The notes under the pieces are model-generated. The model was not told the origin of the DNA, ran no database searches, and saw only the letters and a program-made list of their open reading frames with translations. This document shows, piece by piece, positions 18,041-26,182 of a DNA stretch of 64,000 nucleotides. This DNA comes from Devosia sp. SL43 (GTDB lineage: Bacteria > Pseudomonadota > Alphaproteobacteria > Rhizobiales > Devosiaceae). The DNA lies in contig NZ_CP063401.1 of NCBI RefSeq assembly GCF_021729885.1, positions 3,340,501-3,404,500 on the forward strand, in the 5' to 3' direction. Position 1 is the stretch's first letter, and every line of letters starts with the position of its first letter. The position numbers and the translations under genes were made by a program.

Positions 18041-18889
18041 TCAATCGGCCAACAGAGCTACGCTGTTCCAATAAGCGACACCGACGGCCGCGGCAGCCGG
18101 AAGCGCCGCGACAATTCCGAAAACCACCGGCCTCAACAGGCCGGTCATCCCTTTGAGTGAAACGACCTGCACGGCCACCATTGGCAGCACCGCCAGATAG
18201 GCCGCCAACGGGCTGATTGACGGCGAGAAGCACGCTACGGTGAGGAAGATGGCCGAATGCGCCATTGCAAGAAGCCAGTTCGCGGAGCGGAAAGCACCAG
18301 GTGGCGGAAACCCGCGGCCCGCCAGGACTGCAACGAAGCTGACGATAAGCGTGCCCCCAAAGGCGGCGGCCAGAGCACCTTCGAGTTGGCCCGCGCCAAC
18401 GAAACCGCCAAGCAGCGCAACAGCGGCGGCGGCAATGGCCGAGAACGTCACGCCTATCCGCAGCACGAAGTAGCCGTCACCTGTTGTATCGTCGCGCCCG
18501 CTACCAGCTGTCAGAACGCCGAGGACCAGGGGGAGCGGAAGCAGCCATATCGAGCTGGGCCAGGCCGTCGCCGACGTCAGCCGGTTGCCACCGATCCAAA
18601 TCAGACCCACCCCTAAGGCAAGAATGCTCACGACGGCCAGCACACGGGTCCCGAGCGGCGCTGTGAATGGGGCAATGACTGCGAGCAGAGTGACGACAAT
18701 GGCCAGCTTGTGTTTCGACGAAACCGGCGGCAGCGGCGGAATGCCTTCCAGCAATATGAAGATCGCCAGCACAAGCAGCGCGGCCAGCAGGCACTGGAGC
18801 ATGGCGCGCGAGGTCAGGCGTTGTAGCAGTCCGATCAGGACACCTGCCCCCAAAGGGATGGCGACTGTGATGATGATCAGGCTGGACAT
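18041..18889 (-). CDS. Polytopic membrane protein of unknown function
   Basis: A 282-residue hydrophobic protein from ATG 18889 with roughly eight to nine predicted membrane helices, starting LIIITVAIPLGAGVLIGLL and including LAIVVTLLAVIAPFTAPLG, VLAVVSILALGVGLIWIG and VVFGIVAALPAAAAVGVAYW. I do not recognise a family. It sits 46 bp downstream of pcaG and 38 bp upstream of the YceI-like gene on the same strand, so it is probably co-transcribed with the ring-cleavage genes. A transport or electron-transfer role is possible but unsupported. Confidence 0.65.
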   Translation of the reverse strand: MSSLIIITVAIPLGAGVLIGLLQRLTSRAMLQCLLAALLVLAIFILLEGIPPLPPVSSKHKLAIVVTLLAVIAPFTAPLGTRVLAVVSILALGVGLIWIGGNRLTSATAWPSSIWLLPLPLVLGVLTAGSGRDDTTGDGYFVLRIGVTFSAIAAAAVALLGGFVGAGQLEGALAAAFGGTLIVSFVAVLAGRGFPPPGAFRSANWLLAMAHSAIFLTVACFSPSISPLAAYLAVLPMVAVQVVSLKGMTGLLRPVVFGIVAALPAAAAVGVAYWNSVALLAD

Positions 18890-18935
18890 GTCTGCAGAAC
18901 CTTCAAGTGGGCCAAAGCCTGGCCGTTGTCGTTGC

Positions 18936-19523
18936 CTAGAAATCCAAGAAGACAGTCTCGTCCGGGCCCTGAAGGCGAATATCGAGGTGGTGGTGGCCAG
19001 CGCCCAAGAGTGTAGAAATGAGAGTCTTGCGGCGGCGTGGATCGAGCAGGCTGAGCAGGACGGGGTCGGACTCGTTCGCGGCCGCCTCATCCCCGAAATA
19101 GACGCGTGTGTGAAGGCCGGTATTGATGCCCCGCGCAGTGATCCAGAAGGTCAGGTGCGGTGCCATGAGTGTTCCGCCTGGCCCCGCAACTCGACCTGGT
19201 TTGATCGTGTCGAAGCGAAAGATCCCTTCCCCATCGGTTGCCTGACGGCCGAAGCCGGAGAAGTCCGGGGCGGTATACGACCCCCTCGCATCGGCCTGCC
19301 AGAGCTCGACGACGGCATCGGTCAGTGGCGCATCCGAGCCATCCAGCAGGCGTCCGGTAACAGCAATCCGCTCGCCAGTGGTCTCGGACGTGAGCATGCT
19401 GGCGCCGAGGTCAACGGGATAGACACCGCCAAGGTCGGCGGAATTGGGCATCAGACCGATATGGACGTAAGGCCCGCCCGTTTGCGATGGAGTTTCCCTT
19501 AGCGGGACAAGCTTGTTCGGCAT
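18936..19523 (-). CDS. pcaG: Protocatechuate 3,4-dioxygenase alpha subunit-like (intradiol dioxygenase)
   Basis: A 195-residue intradiol-dioxygenase subunit starting at ATG 19523, which overlaps the TGA of pcaH by one base (TGATG), so translation is coupled. It begins LRETPSQTGGPYVHIGLMP, the typical alpha-subunit opening, and has VVELWQADARGSY and PHLTFWITARGINTGLHTR. Alpha subunits lack most iron ligands and pair with the beta subunit to cleave protocatechuate to 3-carboxy-cis,cis-muconate in the cytoplasm. Length fits the family (about 200). Substrate may differ from protocatechuate, since no other classical pca genes are nearby. Confidence 0.88.
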   Translation of the reverse strand: MPNKLVPLRETPSQTGGPYVHIGLMPNSADLGGVYPVDLGASMLTSETTGERIAVTGRLLDGSDAPLTDAVVELWQADARGSYTAPDFSGFGRQATDGEGIFRFDTIKPGRVAGPGGTLMAPHLTFWITARGINTGLHTRVYFGDEAAANESDPVLLSLLDPRRRKTLISTLLGAGHHHLDIRLQGPDETVFLDF

Positions 19524-20269
19524 CAATTGCCCTCCAGCTTGTTCTCGAACAGGGTCGAGCGCCGCCCCCGCAGGACGATGTCGAAGCGATACGCCAAAGC
19601 ATCCATCGGAACGGTGTTGTGCCGGTCCAGACGAGCGATCAGCTGGTCGATTGCCGCCATGTCGGGAATGCCGCCCACGATGGGGCATTGCCAGACCATC
19701 GGGTCGCCCTCGAAATACATCTGGGTGATGAGCCGTTGCGCGAAGGCGTGACCGAATATGGAAAAGTGAATGTGGGCCGGGCGCCAGTCATTGCCGCCAT
19801 TGGCCCAGGGATAGCCGCCCGGCTTGATCGTGCGGAATGAGTAGTATCCGTTCGCATCAGTGATTGTTCGTCCGCACCCCCCGAAATTGGGATCGAGTGG
19901 GGCGAGGTATCCCTCGCGCTTGTGACGGTACCGACCGCCGGCATTGGCTTGCCAGCATTCAACCAGCGTGCCGGCCACAGGCCGGGCATTTTCGTCCAGC
20001 ACCTGACCATGGATAATCAGTCGCTGGCCAATCGCATCGATGCCTTCCCGGCTAAAGTTGCGGATGAGGTTGTTGTCCAGCTCTCCCAGAAGGGAGTGAC
20101 CGAAGGCTGGTCCGGTCAGCTCCGAGGCCGTCTGGCCAAGAGAGAGAAGCGCATTTCGAGGTGAACGCAGGGTCGAGCTCTTGTAGGCTTGTGTGTACGC
20201 CGGCGGATGCCAGGCCCTGTCCCGGGAAATGAAACTTCCCTCGCTGCTGGCAGATAGCTCATCGACCAT
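19523..20269 (-). CDS. pcaH: Protocatechuate 3,4-dioxygenase beta subunit-like, catalytic
   Basis: A 248-residue catalytic intradiol-dioxygenase subunit. Start ATG 20269 was picked because GAGGG lies six bases before it; the longer frame to 20449 runs through an AT-rich promoter zone. The four Fe(III) ligands can be placed: Tyr114 (GGRYRHK), Tyr153 (GGYPWAN), His166 and His168 (PAHIHFS). It opens the ring between the two hydroxyls of a catechol carboxylate using O2. With pcaG, the membrane protein and YceI genes it forms one operon, divergent from the DUF3237/importer operon and sharing the 20270-20481 control region. Confidence 0.9.
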   Translation of the reverse strand: MVDELSASSEGSFISRDRAWHPPAYTQAYKSSTLRSPRNALLSLGQTASELTGPAFGHSLLGELDNNLIRNFSREGIDAIGQRLIIHGQVLDENARPVAGTLVECWQANAGGRYRHKREGYLAPLDPNFGGCGRTITDANGYYSFRTIKPGGYPWANGGNDWRPAHIHFSIFGHAFAQRLITQMYFEGDPMVWQCPIVGGIPDMAAIDQLIARLDRHNTVPMDALAYRFDIVLRGRRSTLFENKLEGN

Positions 20270-20374
20270 CACATTCCCTCGCTGTTGGCGGCTGCCAGCC
20301 GCTCTCTCATTCGTGTTCCTCCAGCGCCTGTGCTTTGCAGCGCGTGAGGCAATCTGCTCTTGAAATCGCCGATA

Positions 20375-20393
20375 TAGTAAAATTTGTAAACTA
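20375..20393. promoter_or_regulatory. AT-rich operator-like element between pcaHG and the importer operon
   Basis: TAGTAAAATTTGTAAACTA has palindromic TAGT/ACTA ends and two GTAAA blocks, in a divergent promoter region. It resembles the elements near 16580 and 20995 and is a candidate site for the MarR protein. Confidence 0.4.
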
Positions 20394-20481
20394 AAATATA
20401 TTTGATTGGCCATCTTGAGTGTTCTCCGGCAAGGGTTCAACCTTGACATCGTGTGAAAACGTCACGGGGGAGAGGGACATC

Positions 20482-20952
20482 ATGGCGATCACGCCCACGC
20501 TTGAATTCGCATTTAGCGTCAGGCTCGATTTTCCTCCAGGACCGCGACTACGGCTCCCGCTGGCTGGTGGGGGTGTGCGCGGGTTTGTCTCGATTCTGAA
20601 GGGGGAGGTCACCGGGCCGAAGCTGGAAGGCGATGTTGTGCCCGGCAGTGGTGGCGATTGGCCGTTGTTCCGGGCCGACGGCGTAGCCGCTTTCGACGCG
20701 CGCTACATGATCAGAGCACGAGATGGCGGCGTGATCTATATGACCAACCGCGGATACGCTCATGCGGCGCCTAACGTTCAACGACTGATCGATCGCGGAG
20801 AGAAGGTGGATCCGTCCGCCTACTACTTCCGCCTCGCGCCCGCTTTCGAAACCGAGCCAGGAACGCACGACTGGCTTACCCGGTCTGTCATCGTGGGGAC
20901 TGGCGAAAAGCAAGCCGATCATTCGATCTTCAACTACTTCGTCGTCCTGTAG
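20482..20952 (+). CDS. DUF3237 domain protein
   Basis: A 156-residue protein from ATG 20482, preceded by GGGGGAGAGGGAC as a strong ribosome-binding site. The sequence fits the DUF3237/UPF0311 family: TLEFAFSVRLDFPPGPRL, the GGGVRGFVSILKGEVTGPKL core, DARYMIRARDGGVIYMTNRG and the C-terminal ETEPGTHDWLTRSVIVGTG. Members form a beta-barrel, have no established reaction and recur in aromatic and steroid catabolic clusters. First gene of the operon that leads into the VOC protein and importer, divergent from pcaHG. Confidence 0.85.
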   Translation: MAITPTLEFAFSVRLDFPPGPRLRLPLAGGGVRGFVSILKGEVTGPKLEGDVVPGSGGDWPLFRADGVAAFDARYMIRARDGGVIYMTNRGYAHAAPNVQRLIDRGEKVDPSAYYFRLAPAFETEPGTHDWLTRSVIVGTGEKQADHSIFNYFVVL

Positions 20953-20994
20953 CCACCCTACGAGGTTGGTGAGAGGCGGGCTTGCCAAAAGATA

Positions 20995-21014
20995 ATTTAC
21001 TTGTCATTGTAAAA
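20995..21014. promoter_or_regulatory. AT-rich palindrome upstream of the VOC/importer genes
   Basis: ATTTAC-TTGTCATT-GTAAAA, a near-perfect inverted repeat 24 bp before the VOC start. It suggests a second promoter or operator inside the operon, similar to the other AT-rich elements of this block. Confidence 0.45.
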
Positions 21015-21038
21015 TAAAAAATGGCGAGGGAGGATGCC

Positions 21039-21518
21039 ATGGTGATCGATAAGGTCATAGATCCGGTTCGTGCAGCGGAGACGGCTGCCCTGGGTGTTGG
21101 GGCGGAAGCGCCCGCAGCGCTACCGATCATCCGCTACCATCACGTGCGCCTACCCGTTGCCGATCTTGATCGGTCCGTCGACTTCTACCGCTCCGTTCTC
21201 GGCTATGAGCCGGACTTCCCGTTCCGTGTCGATGGCGTCATTCGCGGTTGGGCCCTGCACCATCCGTCCGGTGTCGATCTGACTCTGATGCTGGACCCGG
21301 AGCGCGCAAAGGCAGCCGCTGGATTTCAGGGTCTTTCCTTCCTGCTGCCGAATGAGGCGAGCTTGCGGGCCCTGGCCGTGACTTTGACCGAACGCGGATT
21401 ACCGCATGGCGGAATCGTTGAGGGGCTTGCTGGATTCAAGCTGCCCGAGGTCTCCGACCCCGATGGCCATCTCCTCGGCTTCTACATGGCGGGCCAGCGC
21501 TCCCGCACGCCGGTATAG
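21039..21518 (+). CDS. VOC (glyoxalase/extradiol dioxygenase fold) protein
   Basis: A 159-residue vicinal-oxygen-chelate protein. ATG 21039 is preferred over 21021 because GGGAGG lies five to six bases upstream. The betaalphabetabetabeta unit is clear: RYHHVRLPVADLDRSVDFYR (metal-ligand His and substrate strand), WALHHPSGVDLTLMLDPERA and the closing DPDGHLLGFYMAG where a glyoxalase would have its acidic ligand. It may be a lactoylglutathione lyase-like isomerase or a lactone/decarboxylation step enzyme of the ring-cleavage route. It is 10 bp before the importer permease gene, so it is linked to uptake. Confidence 0.8.
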   Translation: MVIDKVIDPVRAAETAALGVGAEAPAALPIIRYHHVRLPVADLDRSVDFYRSVLGYEPDFPFRVDGVIRGWALHHPSGVDLTLMLDPERAKAAAGFQGLSFLLPNEASLRALAVTLTERGLPHGGIVEGLAGFKLPEVSDPDGHLLGFYMAGQRSRTPV

Positions 21519-21528
21519 GCGAACGGCC

Positions 21529-22368
21529 ATGTCCATGAACAGCGCAACCATTGTAGGGCCCAGATTGACCGGTCTACGAAAATTTGGACTGAACCCCAGT
21601 GTCCAGCTTGCCATCAAGCAGGCTTTGGTCGCGCTGGGTCTGATCCTGCTCTGGCAACTGGCGCTGGTTTTCAAATTGATGCCGCCGGCCGGAATGCCCT
21701 ATCCACTGCCCACATTCCATCGGCTGGGAGCCTTGTTTCTTACGGGGTCCTACTGGACGGCCATCTTCAATACGATGCTGGGCTGGGTCATCGGCATGAC
21801 GCTCTCGGCCATGGTGGCCATTCCCCTCGGCGTCATCATTGGCCTTAATGGCTTCCTGGTGCAAAGCACCCGGTTCACCATCGATTTCATGCGCACTGTT
21901 CCGCCCGTGGCGCTGCTGCCGGTGATGCTGCTGCTGCTGGGGCCAAGCCTCTCAATGAAGCTGGCGCTGATCATCTCCGGATCGGTCTGGCCCCTGCTGA
22001 TCCAGTCCATCTATGCGGCCGGCCAGCTCGACAATGTCCAGCGCGATGCCGCTCGCTCATTCCGGTTCAGCCGCTGGGTCCGCATCCGCCATCTGATCGT
22101 GCCCTCGGTCACCCCTTTCATCTCGACCGGCATCCGCATTGCCGCGACGATCAGCCTGCTGCTCAGCGTCACCGCCGAATATATCGGCGGCGCGCCGGGC
22201 ATCGGTTTCCAGTTGGGACAGGCCGAAATGAACGGCGTCCTGACCGACATGTATGCCTATATCCTGACGGCGGCAGCGCTCGGCGTCGCGCTCAATATCG
22301 GCTTCATCAAGCTGCAGAAAATCGTCCTGTGGTGGCACCCCTCGGTTCGCGCAGGGGGCAAGTCATGA
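21529..22368 (+). CDS. ABC transporter permease (SsuC/TauC type)
   Basis: A 279-residue inner-membrane permease from ATG 21529 with about six membrane helices. It has the binding-protein-dependent loop (RDAARSFRFSRWVRIRHLIVP, the EAA-type motif with its later Pro) and TYPE-I helices such as LVALGLILLWQLALVF and LLLSVTAEYIGGAPGIGF. It belongs to the nitrate/sulfonate/taurine group. A second, distinct permease overlaps its stop by 4 bp, implying a heterodimeric channel for this importer. The substrate is probably an aromatic or sulfonated compound, judged from neighbours. Confidence 0.9.
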   Translation: MSMNSATIVGPRLTGLRKFGLNPSVQLAIKQALVALGLILLWQLALVFKLMPPAGMPYPLPTFHRLGALFLTGSYWTAIFNTMLGWVIGMTLSAMVAIPLGVIIGLNGFLVQSTRFTIDFMRTVPPVALLPVMLLLLGPSLSMKLALIISGSVWPLLIQSIYAAGQLDNVQRDAARSFRFSRWVRIRHLIVPSVTPFISTGIRIAATISLLLSVTAEYIGGAPGIGFQLGQAEMNGVLTDMYAYILTAAALGVALNIGFIKLQKIVLWWHPSVRAGGKS

Positions 22369-23138
22369 TCCGCTTCATCACTATCCTGATCGAACTCTGG
22401 CTGCCCGTTCTGCTGGTTGCCATCTGGTGGATTGGCAGTGGCAGCAATCCTTCCATCTACCTGCCGGCGCTGTCCGAAGTGCTGGAGGTTTTCGTCAAGC
22501 TGTGGATTTTCGATCATATCCGCATCGACCTTGTCCCCAGCCTCATCAACCTCGCCTTCGGCTATGGCTTGGCGCTCGCCATAGGCATTTCGCTGGGCAC
22601 CGTGCTCGGCCTGTCGCCGCGCCTCAGTGCCACCATCTGGCCCAGCCTTGAATTCATTCGGGCCATTCCCGGCGTCGCCCTCCTGCCGATCTTCGTCATC
22701 ATGCTGGGGGTCGGACCCTCCATGAAGATATCGCTTATCGCAGTCGGCGCGGTCTGGCCCATTCTGCTCAATACCGTCGACGGCGTTCGCAGCGTTTCGC
22801 CCGAATTGCGGGATGTGGCACGCAGTTTCCGCCTGCCGTTTCATGTTCGCCTGTTCCACATCATCCTGCCGTCGGCTGCGCCCCAGATATTTTCGGGTGC
22901 ACGGATCAGCCTTTCCATCGGCGTCATCCTCATCGTGGTTTCCGAAATGGTCGGCGCCAATGGCGGCATCGGTTACTTCGTCCGCTCGGCCGAGCGCAGC
23001 TTTGCCATCCCCGAAATGTGGAGCGGCATCATCATGCTGGGCCTGGTCGGATACGCGCTCAATTCGCTGTTCCGAGTGGTCGAAGCCAAGGTTCTGTCGT
23101 GGCATTTCGCCCTCAACGCCAACGGAAGAAGAAGCTGA
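22365..23138 (+). CDS. ABC transporter permease, second subunit (SsuC/TauC type)
   Basis: A 257-residue permease from ATG 22365, overlapping the previous stop as ATGA. It shows five to six helices, the cytoplasmic loop RDVARSFRLPFHVRLFHIILP, and VILIVVSEMVGANGGIGYFV, matching sulfonate/taurine-type permeases. Most members of this family work as homodimers with a single permease gene, so the paired but clearly different permeases here are notable and are more like pyrimidine/riboflavin or phthalate-type systems. Its stop overlaps the ATPase start by one base. Confidence 0.9.
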   Translation: MIRFITILIELWLPVLLVAIWWIGSGSNPSIYLPALSEVLEVFVKLWIFDHIRIDLVPSLINLAFGYGLALAIGISLGTVLGLSPRLSATIWPSLEFIRAIPGVALLPIFVIMLGVGPSMKISLIAVGAVWPILLNTVDGVRSVSPELRDVARSFRLPFHVRLFHIILPSAAPQIFSGARISLSIGVILIVVSEMVGANGGIGYFVRSAERSFAIPEMWSGIIMLGLVGYALNSLFRVVEAKVLSWHFALNANGRRS

Positions 23139-23935
23139 TGTCCGTTCAACAAATTCAGACAAATCCCGGCCCGGTTTTCAAGGCTGAGGGACTGACGCAT
23201 TCCTTCGGCAGCAAATGCGTGCTGGGTGACATCACGTTCTCGGTCGAGCAGGGCGAGTTCATGTGCATTGTCGGCCCGTCCGGCATCGGCAAGACGACCC
23301 TGCTGCGGTCTCTGTCTGGCCTACTGATCCCGAGTGGTGGCACGCTGATCTTCAACGGCACGCCTATAACCGAGCCACCGGCCGATCTGGCTGTGGTCTT
23401 CCAGGATTACAGCCGATCGCTGATGCCTTGGCTCAACATTCTCGACAATGTCACCCTGCCGCTGCGCGGTCAGCATTGCCTGAGCAAGAAGCAGCGCGAC
23501 GAGCGAGGCATGGCGGCTCTCGAAGAGGTCAACATCGCCGGCTCTGCCACCAAGTATCCCTGGCAGCTCTCCGGCGGCATGCAGCAGCGCGCCGCCATTG
23601 CCCGGGCGTTGGCCTACCGCCCGGCGGCAATCCTGATGGACGAGCCGTTTGCCTCGGTCGATGCGCAGACCCGCGCTGACCTTGAGGATCTCGTGCTGTC
23701 GGTCCGCGATCACCTTGGGATCACGGTGCTGTTGGTAACACACGATATCGACGAGGCGGTCTACCTCTCCGATAAGGTCTGTGTGCTGTCGGGTTCACCC
23801 GCCAAGGTGGCGCGCGTCATTGATGTCGATCTCGGGCGCGAGCGCGACCAGATCACGACCAAGGCCACCAGCGCCTTTACTGAATTGCGTACCGAAGTCT
23901 TTCAGATGATCCGGCGTCCCGATGCCCTCACCTGA
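23138..23935 (+). CDS. ABC transporter ATP-binding protein (SsuB/TauB type)
   Basis: A 265-residue ATPase from ATG 23138 (TGATG overlap with the permease). It carries Walker A GPSGIGKTT, Q-loop VFQDYSRSLMPW, the signature LSGGMQQR, Walker B AILMDEPF and the switch His in VTHDIDEA. It drives uptake through the two upstream permeases. All motifs are intact. The next gene, 121 bp downstream, encodes the binding protein. Confidence 0.94.
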   Translation: MSVQQIQTNPGPVFKAEGLTHSFGSKCVLGDITFSVEQGEFMCIVGPSGIGKTTLLRSLSGLLIPSGGTLIFNGTPITEPPADLAVVFQDYSRSLMPWLNILDNVTLPLRGQHCLSKKQRDERGMAALEEVNIAGSATKYPWQLSGGMQQRAAIARALAYRPAAILMDEPFASVDAQTRADLEDLVLSVRDHLGITVLLVTHDIDEAVYLSDKVCVLSGSPAKVARVIDVDLGRERDQITTKATSAFTELRTEVFQMIRRPDALT

Positions 23936-24056
23936 AGTCTAGTCCAAGAAGGCTCATCACTGACCAGAATCCGGTTCGTCCGTTGGACGATCCTGGAGCG
24001 CCCCTTGCTGCGCCGAATTCATAGCCTGATACGACAATCAATGGAGGAGAAGACCA

Positions 24057-25028
24057 ATGCCTAAACTGTCAAACTATCTGCTGCGCACCGCGCTCGTGGT
24101 GGGCACATTCGTTATGCCGGCCATGACGATGCCAACGTCCGCGCAGGACCTGGTCAAGATCATCGTGGGCATCCCGCCCAACCTGTCCGGCCTGCCGGTT
24201 CATTACGCCGAAGCCAAGGGCTATTTTGACGAAGCCGGGCTCGATGTGGAGATCAGCCTGCTCAACGCCGGCTCTGCTGCCGTCCCCCAGTTGCTGGGCG
24301 GGCAGATGAACTTTGCCACCATTGATACGGTCGTCACCATCACCGGTCGCGGCAAGGATATTCCGCTGGTGATCACTGCTCCAAACACCACCGGTATTCC
24401 TAACCCCGACAGGGGCTACGGCAACCTGATCGCGTCGGCAACAAGTTCGGTCGCCTCGCTGGAGGACCTGGTCGGCAAGACCGTCGCGGTGAACCAGCTC
24501 AACGGCACCGTGTGGGCGGTCACCCGGGCGGCGCTGGATAATGCCGGGGTCGATTCCTCGAAGGTGGAATTCCTCGAAGTCCCACCCCCGCAGATGGTTG
24601 CCGCGCTGCAGCAGGGCCGTGTCGAAGTTGCCATTCTGGGTGAACCCGCCTCCTCGATGGCGATTGCCGAGGGCATGAAGGCCCTGGGCAATATCGAAGC
24701 CCGCTCGGTCCCCGGCCTGCCGACCTTCACCTTTGTCTCGGCCGAGGAGTGGGTGAACGCGAACCTCGAAACCGTTCAGAAGTTCAACGAAATCATCATC
24801 CGTGCGAACACCGAGATCAATGCAGATCGCGCCACGGCAATCGAGATCGCCAAGCAGACCACGACGATCCCGCCCGAAATTCTCGAAATGGTGTTCCTGC
24901 CCATCTTCGGGACCAAGGCGGTTGATGCCGAGGGCGTTCAGGGCATGACAAACCTGGCGGTGAAGTACGGATTGATTTCGGAGGCCGACGCCCCCGCGCC
25001 CGAAACCGTATTGGCTGGCGGAAACTAG
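24057..25028 (+). CDS. ABC substrate-binding protein, NMT1/THI5-SsuA type
   Basis: A 323-residue periplasmic binding protein, preceded by a strong GGAGGAGAAG site. Signal peptide: LVVGTFVMPAMTMPTSAQ, cleaved near residue 30. The mature protein has the NMT1/THI5-like opening (VGIPPNLSGLPVHYAEAKGY), then LNAGSAAVPQLLGGQMNFA and the VGKTVAVNQLNGTVW hinge. The family binds sulfonates, pyrimidines, nitrate or aromatic acids. No THI-box riboswitch was seen upstream, which argues against a thiamin-precursor role. Together with 21529-23935 it completes an importer that probably feeds the catabolic enzymes of this block. Confidence 0.9.
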   Translation: MPKLSNYLLRTALVVGTFVMPAMTMPTSAQDLVKIIVGIPPNLSGLPVHYAEAKGYFDEAGLDVEISLLNAGSAAVPQLLGGQMNFATIDTVVTITGRGKDIPLVITAPNTTGIPNPDRGYGNLIASATSSVASLEDLVGKTVAVNQLNGTVWAVTRAALDNAGVDSSKVEFLEVPPPQMVAALQQGRVEVAILGEPASSMAIAEGMKALGNIEARSVPGLPTFTFVSAEEWVNANLETVQKFNEIIIRANTEINADRATAIEIAKQTTTIPPEILEMVFLPIFGTKAVDAEGVQGMTNLAVKYGLISEADAPAPETVLAGGN

Positions 25029-25040
25029 CATCACAATCGA

Positions 25041-25062
25041 GCCGACGGGGGTCCCCGTCGGC
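25041..25062 (+). terminator. Stable hairpin after the binding-protein gene
   Basis: GCCGACGGGG-GT-CCCCGTCGGC, a perfect 10-bp stem 13 bases past the stop. No T-run follows; it may terminate most transcripts or protect the binding-protein mRNA. Confidence 0.6.
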
Positions 25063-25098
25063 CAATGACAAACCGAATGGTACTTATGGGAGGCGCCT

Positions 25099-25869
25099 AT
25101 GTCGCCAGGAGTGAATTCACGACGCCGACGTTTTGTTTTGGCCGCCATTGGCCTAGCTGCTTTGCCGACGCTGGCAGCGTTTCATACTGTTCCGGCTGCC
25201 GCGCAGCCGGCCGAAAGTGGCTTGTTTGTGCTGCTCGTTGATGTAGTCGACCCCTCCAGGTTTGAGGAACTGCTACCTGCGCATAGCGCTTGGCTCCACG
25301 CCAAGTTCGAGCAGGGCATATTCATCACCTCTGGTGGCCTGGGCGATGCGCGCGCGCTGGCGATGTTCCACGCACCCAACCAGGCCGCGGCCGAGGCGTT
25401 GATGGCCGATGAGCCATTGTACAGCAATGGCGTTGCCAAACACGAGGTGCTGCAGTTTACGCCACGGTTCATCAACGCGGCTTTCGCGCCAGTTGCCGGT
25501 TTTGCCAGCGCTGCAGAAACCACGGTGTTCGAGTCGCCGCTGCCGGCCGAGGGCCTGTTCGCGCTACTCGTCGATTTCGCCGACCCGGTGAAATTCGAGG
25601 AGTTGCTCCCGGTTCATGTTCCTTGGCTGGAACAGAAGTACGAGCAGGGCGTCTTCGTCGCCTCTGGTAGTCTGGGCGACAAGCGCGCGCTCGCACTCTT
25701 CAAAGCCGCAAGCCTTGCTGATGCCGAGGCGCTGATGGCCGACGAGCCGTTGAATGCGGGCGGCGCGGTGGTGCATCAGGTGTTGCAGTTCAATCCAAGG
25801 TTCCACAGTCCGGCACTGGCGGCTGTTGTCACCGGTGGACAATCGACCGAGCTAGCGCCGCTGACCTAG
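25099..25869 (+). CDS. Tat-exported protein with two tandem YCII domains
   Basis: A 256-residue protein with a twin-arginine-type signal (NSRRRRFVLAAIGLAALPTL, cleavage around residue 33 at AAAQP). Two homologous units follow, about residues 36-122 and 150-238. Each has a G-LF-LLVD strand, a -F-ELLP-H--WL segment, G-L-D-RALA-F and LMADEPL before VLQF-PRF, as in YciI-like (YCII/EthD-type) ferredoxin-like domains. YCII proteins are normally single-domain and cytoplasmic, so this is an internal duplication that has been exported. It may be the last gene of the importer operon. Function unknown; binding or turnover of a chlorinated or phenolic compound is conceivable. Confidence 0.75.
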   Translation: MSPGVNSRRRRFVLAAIGLAALPTLAAFHTVPAAAQPAESGLFVLLVDVVDPSRFEELLPAHSAWLHAKFEQGIFITSGGLGDARALAMFHAPNQAAAEALMADEPLYSNGVAKHEVLQFTPRFINAAFAPVAGFASAAETTVFESPLPAEGLFALLVDFADPVKFEELLPVHVPWLEQKYEQGVFVASGSLGDKRALALFKAASLADAEALMADEPLNAGGAVVHQVLQFNPRFHSPALAAVVTGGQSTELAPLT

Positions 25870-26182
25870 CGCTCGGCTCAGTCGACGCTTCAGGCGAGGG
25901 CTGGTGCCGCGATGGCGACCAGTTCGGTATTCGTGGCGACCATGGCCGGTCGGCAACAGTCTGTCTCTCCAAATCTCAGTCGGCGGCAGGCGCCGCCGGC
26001 TGCCCTCCGTTTGGCCCGAAGACGCAAACGTGGGCTGGGACTGCAGCCAAACGCTCAGCTTTCAGCTAGGGTTCACTGCTCTGGTCCACGCCCTCCTATC
26101 AAAGCGTCCGGCGTCGCTACATCATCAATGGGGTGGTTGCGGCCGCCTCGCGGTTTCGGAGCTGAGCTAGGGAGCGCGAGGC
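25870..26182. other. Intergenic region with one hairpin
   Basis: No supported gene. The only structure seen is CGGCGGC-AGGC-GCCGCCG at 25981-25998, a 7-bp stem that may end the importer operon. The rest should hold the promoter for the LysR gene at 26183. Confidence 0.5.

Noticed and set aside
23936..24056. Possible THI-box riboswitch before the NMT1/THI5-like binding protein
   Set aside because: No CTGAGA-type core or following conserved stem seen; only a strong Shine-Dalgarno.
24069..25148. 359-codon minus-strand frame over the NMT1-type binding protein
   Set aside because: The plus-strand gene has a signal peptide, ribosome-binding site and family motifs; the minus frame has none.
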